Shown here: positions 1 to 10,452 of the stretch, piece after piece
Layout: the number at the start of each line of letters is the position of its first letter
Position numbering within the stretch: position 1 is the first letter of the stretch
NCBI GenBank assembly: GCA_023101485.1
Contig: LVZB01000006.1
Location: 1-36,536, forward strand
Origin: Pasteurellaceae bacterium Macca
GTDB taxonomy: Bacteria; Pseudomonadota; Gammaproteobacteria; Enterobacterales; Pasteurellaceae
DNA length: 36,536 nucleotides
Reading direction: 5' to 3'
Program-made: the position numbers and the translations under genes
Notes under the pieces: model-generated
Seen by the model: the letters and a program-made list of their open reading frames with translations, nothing else
The model's database searches: none
What the model was told of the DNA's origin: nothing

Positions 1-1066
1 AACTACCCTGCGATTTCTTTGATGCAAGCACGGAATAAACGGGAGGAATGGCGGCTTTATTGGCTCAAGATATTGATCCTCAAATTCATTTGGAAGAAAT
101 CAAAACTCAACGACAGAAAGATAACCAAAACACCTTTCAGCATATAGCCTTAGACTGGTATCAATCCAAGTATAAGAAAACAGTAATAGAAAGAAAACGG
201 CTACCAAAATTGGGCAAGGTTAGAAAAGCATTTATTTCCTAAGATAGGCGGGCTTTTTATTGGCAGTATTAAACCTGCTCTGCTCGTAGAAACATTGAGA
301 CCGATTGATAATGAGGGCAAGAATGATACGGTTTTCCGCTTGATTCGATTGGCCAATAACATTTTAGATCATGCAGTCAATATCGGCGTGATTGAGTTTA
401 ATCCGTGTCATAAAGTCAGCAGTGCATTTACTTTGAAATCGAATAAGCACCAACCTAGCTTACCACCAGAGAAGCTGGGCGAATTTCTTGCAGCACTACA
501 CCATTCCAATAGGGATTACATCACAAAAATGCTTGTGCAATGGCTGTTATTAACAATGGTAAGAACGGCGGAAGCAGTTAGCGTGGAATGGAGCGAGATT
601 GACTTTGAGCAAGCTATTTGGCGCATTCCAGCCGAAAAGATGAAAGGTCGGAAAAATGAGAAACGCCAGCATGATGTGCCATTATCTCGCCAGGCTATGG
701 CGATACTGTTACAAATGAAGGCAATTAACAAGGGGCAGAAATATGTTTTCCCGCATTACAGCAAGCCTAATGAAGCAATGTGCTCACAAACACCGAATAA
801 TGCGATTAAACGGATTGCAAATGGTCGTTATAAGGGGCTATTGACGGCCCATGGCTTACGGAGTATCGCTAGCACTTATCTCAATGATACTTTTACAGAG
901 AACCCCACGTTATAGAGGCTTGTTTAGCCCACGTTGGCGGAGATAGTGTTCGCAATGCTTATTTCCGCGGTTCTTATTTAGAGCGAAGAAAAGCCATTAT
1001 GCAAGCCTGGGGCGACTATGTTGAACAATGCTCAACCTTTTCTGCATTAACTTACCCAATCATTAA
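1..1066 (+). pseudogene. int: Tyrosine integrase, 5'-truncated and frameshifted copy
   Basis: This is the integrase from codon 62 onward, cut by the window edge. Compared with the intact gene at 15841-17091 it lacks a G near 54, is garbled near 190 and lacks one A near 900. The frame therefore changes before the His/Tyr end of the catalytic domain. A short deletion also alters the region around the stop codon. Since the intact copy is otherwise the same, these are probably base-calling errors. Confidence 0.85.
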
Positions 1067-1078
1067 TTCTGCTCTACT

Positions 1079-1103
1079 GCCTAGCCATTCGCTAGGCTTT
1101 TTT
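1079..1103 (+). terminator. Intrinsic terminator after int (copy A)
   Basis: A 7-bp GC-rich stem, GCCTAGC/GCTAGGC, with a 5-nt loop is followed by six T. It matches 17113-17137 in copy B and would end integrase transcription before the structural operon. Confidence 0.85.
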
Positions 1104-1150
1104 ATACTCAACCTCCCACCCCTTAATTTTTCCAACTTTTAGAAATTTAG

Positions 1151-1247
1151 TCACTTATTCACTTATCTACTTATTTTTTATTTAAGTTATTGAAAAGAAA
1201 AAAGAAATATAGAGTGAGTAATAGAGTGAATAGTCAGTGATAAGTGA
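1151..1247. repeat. AGTGA/TCACT repeat cluster B (copy A)
   Basis: Two TCACT words followed by four AGTGA words lie within 97 bp between the int terminator and the structural-operon promoter. The cluster is conserved in copies B (17188-17285) and C (33256-33352). Candidate iterons or binding sites; see the copy B entry. Confidence 0.45.
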
Positions 1248-1395
1248 TTAAAACTAGCCGCTAGTTAAAAAATATGCCCAATAGCTACCTCAAAAAAGTA
1301 GGGACATTCTGAAAATCTAGGGGATAAGAAAAGGCTACTGATCTCTTATGTAAATTTTTGTTTGTTTTCTTGCGTAGCTTTTCAAGTGAAAGACA

Positions 1396-1428
1396 CTGTA
1401 TTTACAACCAGATAAAAGGCTATATATT
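1396..1428 (+). promoter_or_regulatory. Structural-operon promoter with LexA-like box (copy A)
   Basis: TTTACA at 1401-1406, a 16-bp spacer and TATATT at 1423-1428 stand just before the gpU-like gene. CTGTATTTACAACCAG at 1396-1411 overlaps the -35 and differs at one conserved position from the CTGT-N8-ACAG LexA pattern. It is identical in copies B and C. Confidence 0.45.
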
Positions 1429-1457
1429 GTGAAAAATATTGTTTTTAAGAGGTGCGA

Positions 1458-1895
1458 ATGCTTATTCATAATTCAATCAGAAATGAGGTTATTGAGCGAT
1501 TAGCCGAGAATATGCCCGATGTGAAACATTACCACAACGGCTTGCCACGTATTTATCAAGGTGACAGTGTTTTGCCGATGATTGCTGTTTATTTGAATGA
1601 TGCGGAGGGGCGACCGGTAAGATTTGGTGATGGTGGTATTGATTGGTTCGCAGAGCTTAATATTTTGACCTGTTTTTTTCGGGAAGGGGAAGCAACCTAG
1701 ACCGTATTGCTGAAATTTTAAATCAAACCATTCTGCAAAGCGGTGATTTCCAGAATTTCCAGCTAGATCCAAGTTATGAAATGGGATACGCCTACGAATA
1801 TGATACGGAAAATAATGCTTGGGCAAGTTCTTCCTAACTTATCGCATTATTATCAACCCAAAACTTACATTAACTTAGGAGAATCTGATGTTTAA
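1458..1895 (+). pseudogene. gpU-like tail terminator protein, frameshifted copy
   Basis: Corresponds to the intact gene at 17502-17945. The frame is lost near 1670-1700, where TATGTTTCTTTCGG has become TGTTTTTTTCGG, and further single bases are missing towards the 3' end. The start is taken at ATG 1458, behind AGAGG, and the stop overlaps the capsid gene start. Probable sequence error at the contig end. Confidence 0.75.
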
Positions 1896-3063
1896 GAAAT
1901 TATTAGAACTACGCCAGCAAAAGGCACAAATTCAAGCAGAAATGCGCGCCATTATGGAAACCGCAGATAAAGAGCAACGTTCCACTACCGAAGCGAAGGG
2001 GCGAAATTTGATGAATTACGTAGTCAAGTTGGTAGCTTAGAGAAAGAGATTGCTCGTTATGAAGCGCTAACGGATGAGCAACGTATCAAGCCGGTGCGGC
2101 GTCAGAAACAGCGAGTAAAGACGTGAGCAATGATGAATTGCGCCATTGGATTAAAACCGGTGAATTACGTTCATTGGCGACAAATACGAATAACGGGGCA
2201 GATGGTGGCTATTCGGTTATTCCACAGCTTGATCGTGATGTGATGAAGCGTCTTTCAGATGACAGTGTAATGCGTTCAATTTGTAACGTAGTACGCTTAC
2301 CGATTGGCGCAAAAGAGTATAAAAAACTCGTTTCAAATGGTGGTGCAGCCGTTGGCCATATTGGTGAAGGGGAAAAGCGTACAGAAACAGGCACGCCAAC
2401 ATTAAATGAAGTGACGATTACGCTTCACAACATTTACGCTTATCCGAAAACGACCCAAGAGATTTTAGATTTTGGTGGCGTGGATATTTTAGGCTGGCTG
2501 ACAGATGAAATTGCAGACACCTTTACGGAAACCGAAGAATCGACCTTAACCAATGGCACAGGCACAAAACAAAGCAAAGGCTTTTTAACCTACTCTCGCT
2601 CTGCTGATAAAGATAAAACCGTGCATTCGGCACCCTGCAAAAAATGGAAGTGCCGGTTTGCGAAATTGACGGCAGACACTTTGATTGATTTGTTATTCAC
2701 CCTAAAAAGCAAATATCGCAAAAATGCCGTATGGGTGATGAACTCACAAAACAGCTGGCACATTGCAGAAACTCAAAAATGGTAACGGTGATTATATTTG
2801 GCGTGATGGACTACAAGTCGGTAGCCCAGCAACCCTTTTAGGCTTACCGGTTTATTATCTTGAAACGATGCCAGATGTTGGTGCAAATCCTTTCCTAGCG
2901 GTGGGTGATTTTAAACGTGTTATACCATTGCCGATCACGAAACTGGCACACGCACGAAACCAGATGCGATTACGAGCCAGGTTTTTATAAGGTTCATACT
3001 GATAAATATCTTGGCGGTGGCGTGGTGGATTCCAATGCAATTAAAGTGTTAGAAGGTAAGTAG
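1888..3063 (+). pseudogene. HK97-family major capsid protein, frameshifted copy
   Basis: Footprint of the capsid gene that is intact at 17938-19119. The ATG at 1888 follows AGGAG. Several one- or two-base deletions and one insertion break the frame near 1995, 2085, 2575, 2620 and 2890-2970. The longest open stretch, about 2123-2785, still encodes the capsid core. Confidence 0.8.
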
Positions 3064-3077
3064 TATTTCAACCGAAT

Positions 3078-3102
3078 AAAAGGGGGCATTTTGCCCCTTT
3101 TT
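3078..3102 (+). terminator. Terminator between capsid and protease genes (copy A)
   Basis: AAAAGGGGGCA pairs with TGCCCCTTTTT around a 3-nt loop, with one G-T pair, and ends in a T run. The same structure is at 19134-19159 in copy B. Its place just after the capsid stop suggests partial termination that keeps capsid transcripts more abundant than the downstream ones. Confidence 0.75.
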
Positions 3103-3120
3103 TGCCAAAGAGGGATGATG

Positions 3121-3688
3121 ATGAAAAAGATATTGAAATCCGTTCCACCACCTTAGAAACCGATAGCGAAAGCAAAAAGCTAGTGGGCTATGTGGTGCAA
3201 TGGAACAGAAACAGCGAAGTGCTATGGGGGGAATATATTGAGCAATTTGCCCCGAATGCGTTTCAGCAGAGTTTAGCCAGCGGACAGGATGTGCGAGCGC
3301 TATTTGAACACGACCACACAAAACTGCTAGGGCGAACATCAAGTGGCACATTAAGCTTGAAGAAGATGCCATTGGCTTACGCTTTGAACTTATGCCACCG
3401 GATACGCAATTAGGGCGTGATTTATTGGTGAGTGTTGAGCGTGGGGATATTCAAGGGATGAGTTTTGGCTTTCGCACGTTGAAAAACAGTTGGGATTTTA
3501 ACGTAGAGCCGAATTTACGCACTGTTGAGCAAGCGGAGTTGATTGAGATCACGGTAACAAGCATTCCCGCTTATCCTGATTCAAGCCTTGAAGTATTAAA
3601 GCGCTCACAAGCGGTCGCAAAAGGAGAAAACTTTGCCCACTGGCAAGATGACAATCGCCGTAAATGGTTGCAAGCAATGGGGGCGTAG
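3121..3688 (+). pseudogene. Prohead protease, frameshifted copy
   Basis: Corresponds to 19177-19746. One A is missing from the run right after the start codon, and one base is gained or lost near 3352, so the reading frame is split in two. Both the His-containing FEHDH segment and the Ser-containing GMSFGF segment are still encoded, in different frames. Probable sequence error. Confidence 0.8.
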
Positions 3689-4895
3689 ATGTTCGGATTA
3701 TTCAAGAAAAAGGCGGAAACCCGGAGCCTGACGATTGAGGATGTTTTTGCTGCAATGGGTGCAAGCAATACCGGCGCGGGGGAATTTGTTAGCCCTTACA
3801 CGGCAGAAGCTTTGCCCGTTAAATGCCGTCAATGTAATTGCCCAAGCAGTTGCCAGTATGCCGTGCTATCTCTTTGAGGTGAATGCCGAGGGGCGTAAAA
3901 GGGTAGAAAATCATTCCGTAGAGTATCTACTCAATGAAATGCCGAATCGAAACCAAACGCCTTATCAATTTAAAGAAGTGATGATGCGACACGTTTTGCT
4001 TAATGGCAATGCTTATGCGGTGATTGGTTGGAATGCACAAGGGCAAGCTGAAAGCCTGATTCCATACCCGCCTTATGCCGTGAATGTACAACGCACCTAT
4101 GCCGGTGATTATATTTATCAGATCACGGATTTAAACGGCAAACTCCACACTTACTTGCAAGATGAAGTATTGCATTTACGCCATGCTTCAAATGATGGCT
4201 TTATGGGGCGATCACCGATTGCCGTCTGCCGTGAAGCCGTGGGGCTTGGAATGGCTCAACAACGGCACGGTGCCAGCGTGATGAAAAACGGGCTAATGGC
4301 TGGGGGCATTGTAACGTCGCCTGAATGGTTCGACCAAGCCAAAGGGCAAAAAGCGATGCAAGCCTTAGAGCGTTATCAAGGGGCAAAGAACGCGGGTAAG
4401 ACACCAATTCTTGAAGGCGGAATGGATTACAAGCAGTTAGGGATGAGTAACCAAGATGCCGAGTGGTTAGCTAGCCGAAAATTCACTATTGAAGATATTG
4501 CCCGCATTTTCAATATTAGCCCTATCTTCCTGCAAGATTATTCCCATTCCAGCTATGCGAATTTTAGTGAAGCCAGTCGGGCATTTTTAGGGCAAACATT
4601 ACGGCCACATTTAGTCAATTTTGAGCAACAACTCAAAGATGCGTTGATGATTGATCTCACCAGCAAAAGCCGTAAGCGTTATGTGATTGAATTTGATACA
4701 AGCGACTTATTACGCACCAATCAGCAAGACCGATTCAGTAGCTATGACACCGCTATCAAATGTGGGATTTTAAGCCCGAATGAAGCGAGAAAGCGTGAGG
4801 GATTATTGCCTTATGCCGGCGGTGATGAGTTTAGTCAAGCCTGGAAGCAGACTGTTGAAGTGAAGAAAGGGGCAGAAAATGGCAAGGATGGTTAG
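3689..4895 (+). pseudogene. HK97-family portal protein, 5-nt deletion copy
   Basis: Corresponds to 19747-20958 and is 5 nt shorter because of a single deletion near 3819. Everything downstream is in frame and identical in protein sequence to copy B. An internal frame beginning at 3735 covers most of the protein in the downstream phase. The deletion is probably a sequencing fault, as copy B is intact. Confidence 0.85.
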
Positions 4896-5223
4896 GGCTG
4901 GGAAATTCGATAAGGTTGTCAAAATCCAACGACAAACAACCAAATTAAATAATTATGGCAGCGTTGTTCAAAGTTGGGAAGATTTAGCCACAATTAGAGC
5001 AAGTATTGAGCCTTTACAAGGACGGGAATATTTCAGTGGTCCATTTCAGATGGGTGAGAACATCACAAGGGTTCATCCGATACCAACCAGACTTAACTGT
5101 TAATCGCAAAATGCGAGTGAAATATGGTGATCAGTTTTAGATATTTATTCTGTTATTGACAGCAAAGAACGCCACGAAGAATTGCAACTGATGTGTAAAG
5201 AAGGAGAAGCACATAATGGCTAA
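4879..5223 (+). pseudogene. Phage head-tail joining protein, frameshifted copy
   Basis: Corresponds to 20942-21289. The frame is intact to about 5065, where two bases (GC) are missing, and one T is missing near 5135. The start overlaps the portal stop and the stop overlaps the next start, as in copy B. Confidence 0.75.
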
Positions 5224-5525
5224 ACAAGAATAGAGCTAGATGAAATCAAAGCCACTTACGCATTGAACACGATTTAGATGATGAACTCTTAGAAGTCTAT
5301 GCTGATGCAGCACTGGAAGCAGCAAGCAATCATATAGGCAAAGTGTGGGGTGATGAACATAGCGATACCACAGTCCGCTTTACCAAGGGAATTAAAGTAG
5401 GGTGCTTGATGTTTATTGGTCATCTTTATGCTAACCGTGAAAGCGTAAGTGATGTTCAGCTTTATGAAGTGCCAATGACGATTAAAGCGTTATGGAATCC
5501 TTACCGTAACCTAGCGATTTATTAG
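5216..5525 (+). pseudogene. gp6-like head-tail connector, frameshifted copy
   Basis: Corresponds to 21282-21593. A missing C near 5226 and another near 5252 shift the first fifth of the frame; the rest (from about 5255) encodes the same protein as copy B. The ATG at 5216 follows AAGGAG. Confidence 0.75.
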
Positions 5526-5534
5526 AGATAACCA

Positions 5535-5936
5535 ATGCCAAATCACCCATTAAGACGTTGCACCTTTCCAGGTTGCAGAAACCGTGTGAAGTCTGGCAGA
5601 TGTGATGAGCATAAGCCAAAGGATACTCGAATCAGTGCCAGTAAGCGAGGTTATGACCATAGGTGGAGCAAATACCGTCAAGGTTATTTAGCCCATCATC
5701 CCTTATGTGTGATGTGCTTAGATAAGGGTATCTACACACCCGCAACAGTGATAGACCATATCAAGCCCGTAGAGAATGGACAAGCCGATCCGCTATTTTG
5801 GGTTGAGAGCAATCATCAATCCCTTTGTCGAGATTGTCACAGCTACAAGACACGAGAGATTGATAACGTGGTTATGGTGCGAAGAAGTAACGTTCAAAGT
5901 CTAAATCTAAATTTCACTTATAAATCAATGAGTTAA
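5535..5936 (+). CDS. HNH endonuclease with frameshifted C-terminus (copy A)
   Basis: Identical to the 118-residue protein at 21603-21959 through residue 110. There a lost A (near 5862) swaps the last eight residues for an unrelated 23-residue tail, giving 133 residues. All zinc ligands and the HNH catalytic residues lie before the shift. The original stop would fall at 5888-5890. Most likely a sequence error. Confidence 0.8.
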   Translation: MPNHPLRRCTFPGCRNRVKSGRCDEHKPKDTRISASKRGYDHRWSKYRQGYLAHHPLCVMCLDKGIYTPATVIDHIKPVENGQADPLFWVESNHQSLCRDCHSYKTREIDNVVMVRRSNVQSLNLNFTYKSMS

Positions 5937-6150
5937 TCTCCCGAAAAATCAGGAGATTGAAAAATAAACAGAGGTGGGGGAGTTTTGGAAAGAAAAGCCT
6001 AACCGCTAAGAACCGCCCCCCAACTCAATTTTTACGCACAGTAATTTTTCAGAAAATATAGGTGCGGTCGCTATGACCTTAACCTGTATAGTGAAAATTT
6101 CCCTGATAGCTGAAGAATTTAACCAATCCAATTTTGGTTCGGCTGAACTG

Positions 6151-6189
6151 TTGCGATAACACAACACTTTAACTATGTACATATGTACA
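6151..6189 (+). promoter_or_regulatory. Putative terminase promoter with overlapping palindrome (copy A)
   Basis: TTGCGA at 6151-6156, a 17-bp spacer and TATGTA at 6174-6179 are overlapped by the perfect 14-bp palindrome TGTACATATGTACA at 6176-6189. The arrangement is the same as at 22221-22259. It lies in the roughly 350-bp gap between the HNH and small terminase genes. Confidence 0.4.
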
Positions 6190-6238
6190 CGACTGAACCA
6201 GCTCAAAATTGAGCCCGTTAAATACATAAGGAAAACCA

Positions 6239-6607
6239 ATGACAAAAAAGAAACTCCCCAAAGCCCCTGATTATTTAGACGAAATCGCAAAAAGTCAGTG
6301 GCAAAGCAAAATCAAAGTATTAGCCGAGCGTGGCGATATTACCAGCGAAGACTACACCAACTTAGAGCTTTATTGCGTGAATTATTCCCTTTATCGCCAA
6401 GCGGTTCAAAACATTGCAGAGCGTGGTTTTAGCATTACCAACACCCAAGGCACAGAAGCGCGTAATCCAGCGCTAACAGCCAAAAGTGAAGCCGAGAAAA
6501 TCATCATCAAAATGTCGTCTTTGCTGGGCTTTGATCCTGTTAGCCGTAGAAAGACCCCGATTGATACGGAGGAAGCAGACGAACTCGACAACATTATGGC
6601 GGGCTAA
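6239..6607 (+). CDS. terS: Terminase small subunit, P27 family (copy A)
   Basis: A 122-residue protein identical to the copy at 22309-22677, where it is described fully. It would recognise the island's own packaging site and hand the DNA to the large subunit encoded 1 bp downstream. Frame and sequence are exact from here on, so this is a sound copy. Confidence 0.88.
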   Translation: MTKKKLPKAPDYLDEIAKSQWQSKIKVLAERGDITSEDYTNLELYCVNYSLYRQAVQNIAERGFSITNTQGTEARNPALTAKSEAEKIIIKMSSLLGFDPVSRRKTPIDTEEADELDNIMAG

Positions 6608-6608
6608 A

Positions 6609-8276
6609 ATGCAACCGTGGCACACCTATGCGGAAAGCGTGAGAAGTGGTGAAATCAACGCCTGTAAGCGCATTAAACAAGCGGTTGAGCGTTACTATAA
6701 TGACCTTGAAAACCCCGCTTATGTGTTCGATGTGGCAACCGTTGAGCGATTTATCAAATTCTCACGCCTTTGCCCCCATGTGAAAGGGCATCTTTATAGC
6801 AAGCCGATTGAGCTATCCGACTGGCAAATCTTTCTTTTTGCCAATATTTTAGGCTTTAAATACCGTGAAAATGGCTTGCGGAAATATCGTTCTGCCTATG
6901 TTCAAGTCGCTAGGAAGAATGCGAAAAGCACCATTGCGGCAATTTTAGCGAATTGGTTTTTGGTGATGGAACAAGGTCAGCAAGATATTTACACTGCTGC
7001 CGTTAGCCGAGATCAAGCCCGAATCGTCTTTGATGATGCCAAGAAAATGGCGACCTTATCCAAGCCCCTACGCAGTCGGCTCACTATTCAGCAACATAAG
7101 ATGCTATTCACGCAAAAAAACAGCCTAATGCGACCGCTTGCGGCGAAATCTTCCACCATTGAAGGCACAAACCCAAGCCTTGCTATTGTCGATGAATACC
7201 ACCTACACCCCGATAATTCGGTTTATTCCGCCTTAGAATTGGGGCAAGGCGCACGGCCCGAAGGACTACTCTTTGCCATTACCACCGCCGGCAGTAACAC
7301 CATTTCAGCCTGCAAACAGCACTATGATTACTGCTGCCAAATCCTAGACGGCACAGAAAAGAACGAATCTATCTTCATTCTGATTTATGAGCTTGATGAC
7401 GAAAATGAAGTGGATGACCCGAACAACTGGATCAAAGCAAACCCCAATATCGGCAAATCCATTCCCTACAAAGATTTTGAGAACACCATAACCAAAGCCC
7501 GAGGTATTCCGTCCGAATGGGTCGAAATGCTCACCAAACGCTTTAATGTGTGGTGCAATGGTGCGACCCCGTGGCTAGGGGAAGGTAACTGGAAACAGTG
7601 TGAGCGCCAATATCACGAGCAAGAATTACAAGGGCAAGCGTGCTATATGGGGCTTGATTTATCCTCAACTAACGATATTACCAGCCTATGCTACGCCTTT
7701 CCGCAGGGGAATAAAGTCCGATTGCTGACACGCCATTACATTCCCGAATACCAACTGCAAAACGTGGCCAATAAAAACCGAGCCATTTATCGCAACTGGG
7801 AACGTATGGGCTGGCTACGCGTAACTAAGGGAGATTGTATCGATTACGACCGTATCCGAGATGATATTTTCAAGGATGCCGAAACATTTGAGATCAAGAT
7901 GATTGGCTTTGACGTCTGGAATGCCACTCACCTTAGAACCCAATTACAAGGCTACGGCTTAGAGGTTGAGCCATTCCCGCAAACGTATCAACGTTATAGC
8001 CCCGTCGCCAAATCTGCCGAAGTACTGATCAACCGACAAATGATAGAGCATAACGGCGACCCGGTTTTATCGTGGGCGTTGTCAAATGTGGTGATGGAAA
8101 GCGATGCCAATGCCAACATCAAACCAAACAAAAAGAAATCAGCCAATAAAATTGACCCCGCAGTCGCTTTTTTAATGGCGTTGGGAACGTATCAGCTTGA
8201 ATATGGCGATCTTGCCTTTGAAATGAGCGATGACTACAAACAACAACTTGCCACATTTACCGGCATTGATTTATAG
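6609..8276 (+). CDS. terL: Terminase large subunit (copy A)
   Basis: A 555-residue ATPase/nuclease identical to the copy at 22679-24346. The start at ATG 6609 lies one base after the small subunit stop, consistent with coupled translation. A longer frame opening at 6486 would run through most of terS and give an N-terminus unlike this family, so it was not used. Confidence 0.92.
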   Translation: MQPWHTYAESVRSGEINACKRIKQAVERYYNDLENPAYVFDVATVERFIKFSRLCPHVKGHLYSKPIELSDWQIFLFANILGFKYRENGLRKYRSAYVQVARKNAKSTIAAILANWFLVMEQGQQDIYTAAVSRDQARIVFDDAKKMATLSKPLRSRLTIQQHKMLFTQKNSLMRPLAAKSSTIEGTNPSLAIVDEYHLHPDNSVYSALELGQGARPEGLLFAITTAGSNTISACKQHYDYCCQILDGTEKNESIFILIYELDDENEVDDPNNWIKANPNIGKSIPYKDFENTITKARGIPSEWVEMLTKRFNVWCNGATPWLGEGNWKQCERQYHEQELQGQACYMGLDLSSTNDITSLCYAFPQGNKVRLLTRHYIPEYQLQNVANKNRAIYRNWERMGWLRVTKGDCIDYDRIRDDIFKDAETFEIKMIGFDVWNATHLRTQLQGYGLEVEPFPQTYQRYSPVAKSAEVLINRQMIEHNGDPVLSWALSNVVMESDANANIKPNKKKSANKIDPAVAFLMALGTYQLEYGDLAFEMSDDYKQQLATFTGIDL

Positions 8277-8278
8277 GC

Positions 8279-8307
8279 TTGAAATTTTGGCAATGAATTG
8301 CTATAAA
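8279..8307 (+). promoter_or_regulatory. Promoter for the membrane-protein gene (copy A)
   Basis: TTGAAA, a 17-bp spacer and TATAAA, right after the terL stop. This is one of the best sigma-70-type matches in the unit, and it suggests transcription of the next gene independent of the late operon. Confidence 0.6.
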
Positions 8308-8339
8308 ATAATCATGTATCCGTTCAATTAGGGGGGAAT

Positions 8340-8717
8340 GTGTTAGATTTTATTAAGTTTTCATTCCGTTTAGGGATTTTATTTGCGACACCTTTTTTTG
8401 CTTTGTTTGCTTTTGTGGTATTTAATAAGATTGGCTGGCTAAAAGTAGTCTTGGGCTTTTCTTTGCTAGTACTTTTCAGTGTTATTTGTATTATATGGGA
8501 AGATAGAAAAGCAAAAAATAACCATGAAGAACAACGCTATAACGAATATATGGCAAAGCTAGATAAAGAATTATCACGCCCTATTATTAAAGAAAGGCTA
8601 TTTAAACAACAAAATAAACCGATTGAAGTTAAAGATTTTATTAATGGTTCAGTGAATTATGTAGCCCCGAATGGAAAAGAAACCAAAATAGCGGATATTA
8701 AAATTAATCTTAAATAA
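8340..8717 (+). CDS. Small membrane protein of unknown function (copy A)
   Basis: A 125-residue protein identical to that at 24410-24787: two hydrophobic helices (about residues 11-28 and 33-53) and a charged tail. GTG start behind a G6 ribosome binding site. Function not recognised; possible accessory gene. Confidence 0.65.
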   Translation: MLDFIKFSFRLGILFATPFFALFAFVVFNKIGWLKVVLGFSLLVLFSVICIIWEDRKAKNNHEEQRYNEYMAKLDKELSRPIIKERLFKQQNKPIEVKDFINGSVNYVAPNGKETKIADIKINLK

Positions 8718-8811
8718 CCAATCAAACGCACCTAGGCTGATCTCCGAAAGCAAGAAACCTTATCTTGTGGGTGCGTTCCTCCCATAAGGGCAAATGCGAA
8801 AGGAGCGTTTT

Positions 8812-9858
8812 ATGAAAGTATCACTACCAAAAAAGAGAGCATATTCTTTAGATGAACTACCAGAATATTTAGCAAAAACATATCAATTAGATTTATCATA
8901 TGATGATCTTATTGTGTACGCAAGAGAAAATAAATTAAGAACCTGCATTAGACTAGAAGGAAATGCTAAAGGTTTATATTCTGTAGGTAGAATAAAATTA
9001 GATGAACAAAACCTAATCCCTGTTTGCTACCCACCTACATCCGTATTTTTCAATTCAACAGTTAAAAAATCATTTCTTCCAAATGACTTACATTTAGAAG
9101 ATGCAAATGCCATATTGGGAGCCAGAGTATCTTTAGTTGATTCTATCTATAAAGAAATTCAACAGGGTAATTTAGACTACAATTCAGCAATAATGAAAGC
9201 AAAAACTAACATTAATGAATTTATTGAACAATCATTCATATTTCCTAAATATGAATATCAATTGTTATTAATGCCCGAAAAATTTTCTTTTGTATTCTCA
9301 GCAAATTTCTATTTGCCTAGAGATGTTTATAATACAAGCACGAGTTTGTTAAATGATCATATCATTTCAATAGATTTCGCGGATGATTCTTTCTATCTAT
9401 TGGAGAATACAAATAAGGAAAATATATTTATTAATTTAGCTATAAGCACAGGAATAGTACGACCTATCGGGGTTCATTTTAAAGATATTGAAATTTTACA
9501 TAGTGATTTAATGAGATTCTTAGGAATCAGTGACGAAACCAAAAATAACGTAGAGGAACTACGCAAAGAAATTGATGATTTAAAATCTGAATTAGTCGAA
9601 AAAGAAACTCAAATCACAAGGCTAAAGCAGCAACTTGATGAAAGAAATTTACCAATAATGTTAAGTGAGTTTATGGAAAATGACCGATTAGCATTAGCAA
9701 TTCAAGCAAGAAAAAAATATTGGAGCAACTACAATCCTGATTTAGATAATGCTCCAAAAGCAGATGCAACAGCAAAAGAAATTCAAGATACTTATAACCT
9801 ATCCCAAAAACAAGCCCAAGCAATAGAAATTGTTGCTTGTCCAATCAATCGTAAGTAA
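8812..9858 (+). CDS. AT-rich coiled-coil protein of unknown function (copy A)
   Basis: A 348-residue protein identical to that at 24882-25928. The start is at ATG 8812 because AGGAG lies 6 bp before it; an upstream in-frame ATG at 8794 has no such site. Candidate cargo gene. Confidence 0.7.
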   Translation: MKVSLPKKRAYSLDELPEYLAKTYQLDLSYDDLIVYARENKLRTCIRLEGNAKGLYSVGRIKLDEQNLIPVCYPPTSVFFNSTVKKSFLPNDLHLEDANAILGARVSLVDSIYKEIQQGNLDYNSAIMKAKTNINEFIEQSFIFPKYEYQLLLMPEKFSFVFSANFYLPRDVYNTSTSLLNDHIISIDFADDSFYLLENTNKENIFINLAISTGIVRPIGVHFKDIEILHSDLMRFLGISDETKNNVEELRKEIDDLKSELVEKETQITRLKQQLDERNLPIMLSEFMENDRLALAIQARKKYWSNYNPDLDNAPKADATAKEIQDTYNLSQKQAQAIEIVACPINRK

Positions 9859-9882
9859 TTGATTTTATTACTATGATAGTAA

Positions 9883-9911
9883 GGGGTAATAGTGAAATTT
9901 GCTATTACCCC
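9883..9911 (+). terminator. 10-bp hairpin after the coiled-coil gene (copy A)
   Basis: GGGGTAATAG and CTATTACCCC form a perfect 10-bp stem around a 9-nt loop. No long T run follows, so it may be a weak terminator or an RNA-stabilising hairpin before the regulator operon. Confidence 0.5.
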
Positions 9912-10013
9912 ATTGTTATAACCCCGCCCATATAGTTTTAAATAGCTATCGTTCGAACAACCCAACGAAGCACGACAGTGTTTTACATAGTTAAACAAAC
10001 GATAGGTATTTTT

Positions 10014-10205
10014 ATGAACCAACCTAAAAAACTCATTACAGGTAAAGAAGTAACAGCTCTTATTGGCTTTGGTCGTACAAAGCTAAATTTACTCGTTAAA
10101 GCTAATCAATTCCCACAGCCGATCCGTTTTTCACAAAATTTTATCCGATGGGATTTAGAAGAGGTGAATAGCTGGATTGAAGAACAAAAAGCTACACGAG
10201 TTTAG
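10014..10205 (+). CDS. AlpA-family regulator 1 (copy A)
   Basis: A 63-residue winged-helix/MerR-like DNA-binding protein identical to that at 26084-26275. It contains the FPQPI and IRWDLEEV segments typical of AlpA proteins of P4-like satellites and islands. The inverted repeat CTATCGTT/AACGATAG lies just upstream. Confidence 0.8.
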   Translation: MNQPKKLITGKEVTALIGFGRTKLNLLVKANQFPQPIRFSQNFIRWDLEEVNSWIEEQKATRV

Positions 10206-10215
10206 GGAGAGCAAA

Positions 10216-10452
10216 ATGACAGCAATCAATAAGCCAAGCGGTGCAGAAGCTGTATGGGGTGCGACCCAAGATGTGATGACGATGATTGGCATTAAACGCA
10301 CCAAACTTTACACGATGATGCAAGAGGATAAAACCTTCCCACAGCCGATTCGCCTTTCTCGCAATCATATTCGTTGGAATCTATCTGAAATTCGTCAATG
10401 GATGATGGGTAAAGAAGCGGAGCGAAATGGATTAGGGGGTAACAATGATTAA
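10216..10452 (+). CDS. AlpA-family regulator 2 (copy A)
   Basis: A 78-residue paralogue of the preceding protein, identical to that at 26286-26522. ATG 10216 follows AGGGAGAG. Its stop overlaps the Rha gene start, so the two are probably co-translated. Confidence 0.8.
   Translation: MTAINKPSGAEAVWGATQDVMTMIGIKRTKLYTMMQEDKTFPQPIRLSRNHIRWNLSEIRQWMMGKEAERNGLGGNND

Noticed and set aside
1452-1457. GTG start for the gpU-like gene six bases upstream (17496 in copy B)
   Set aside because: The GTG overlaps the AGAGG ribosome site itself; the ATG six bases on has normal spacing.
1-6025. Frameshifts as programmed frameshifting or real pseudogenes
   Set aside because: They occur in nearly every gene near both window ends, do not sit on slippery sites in a consistent way, and are absent from copy B.
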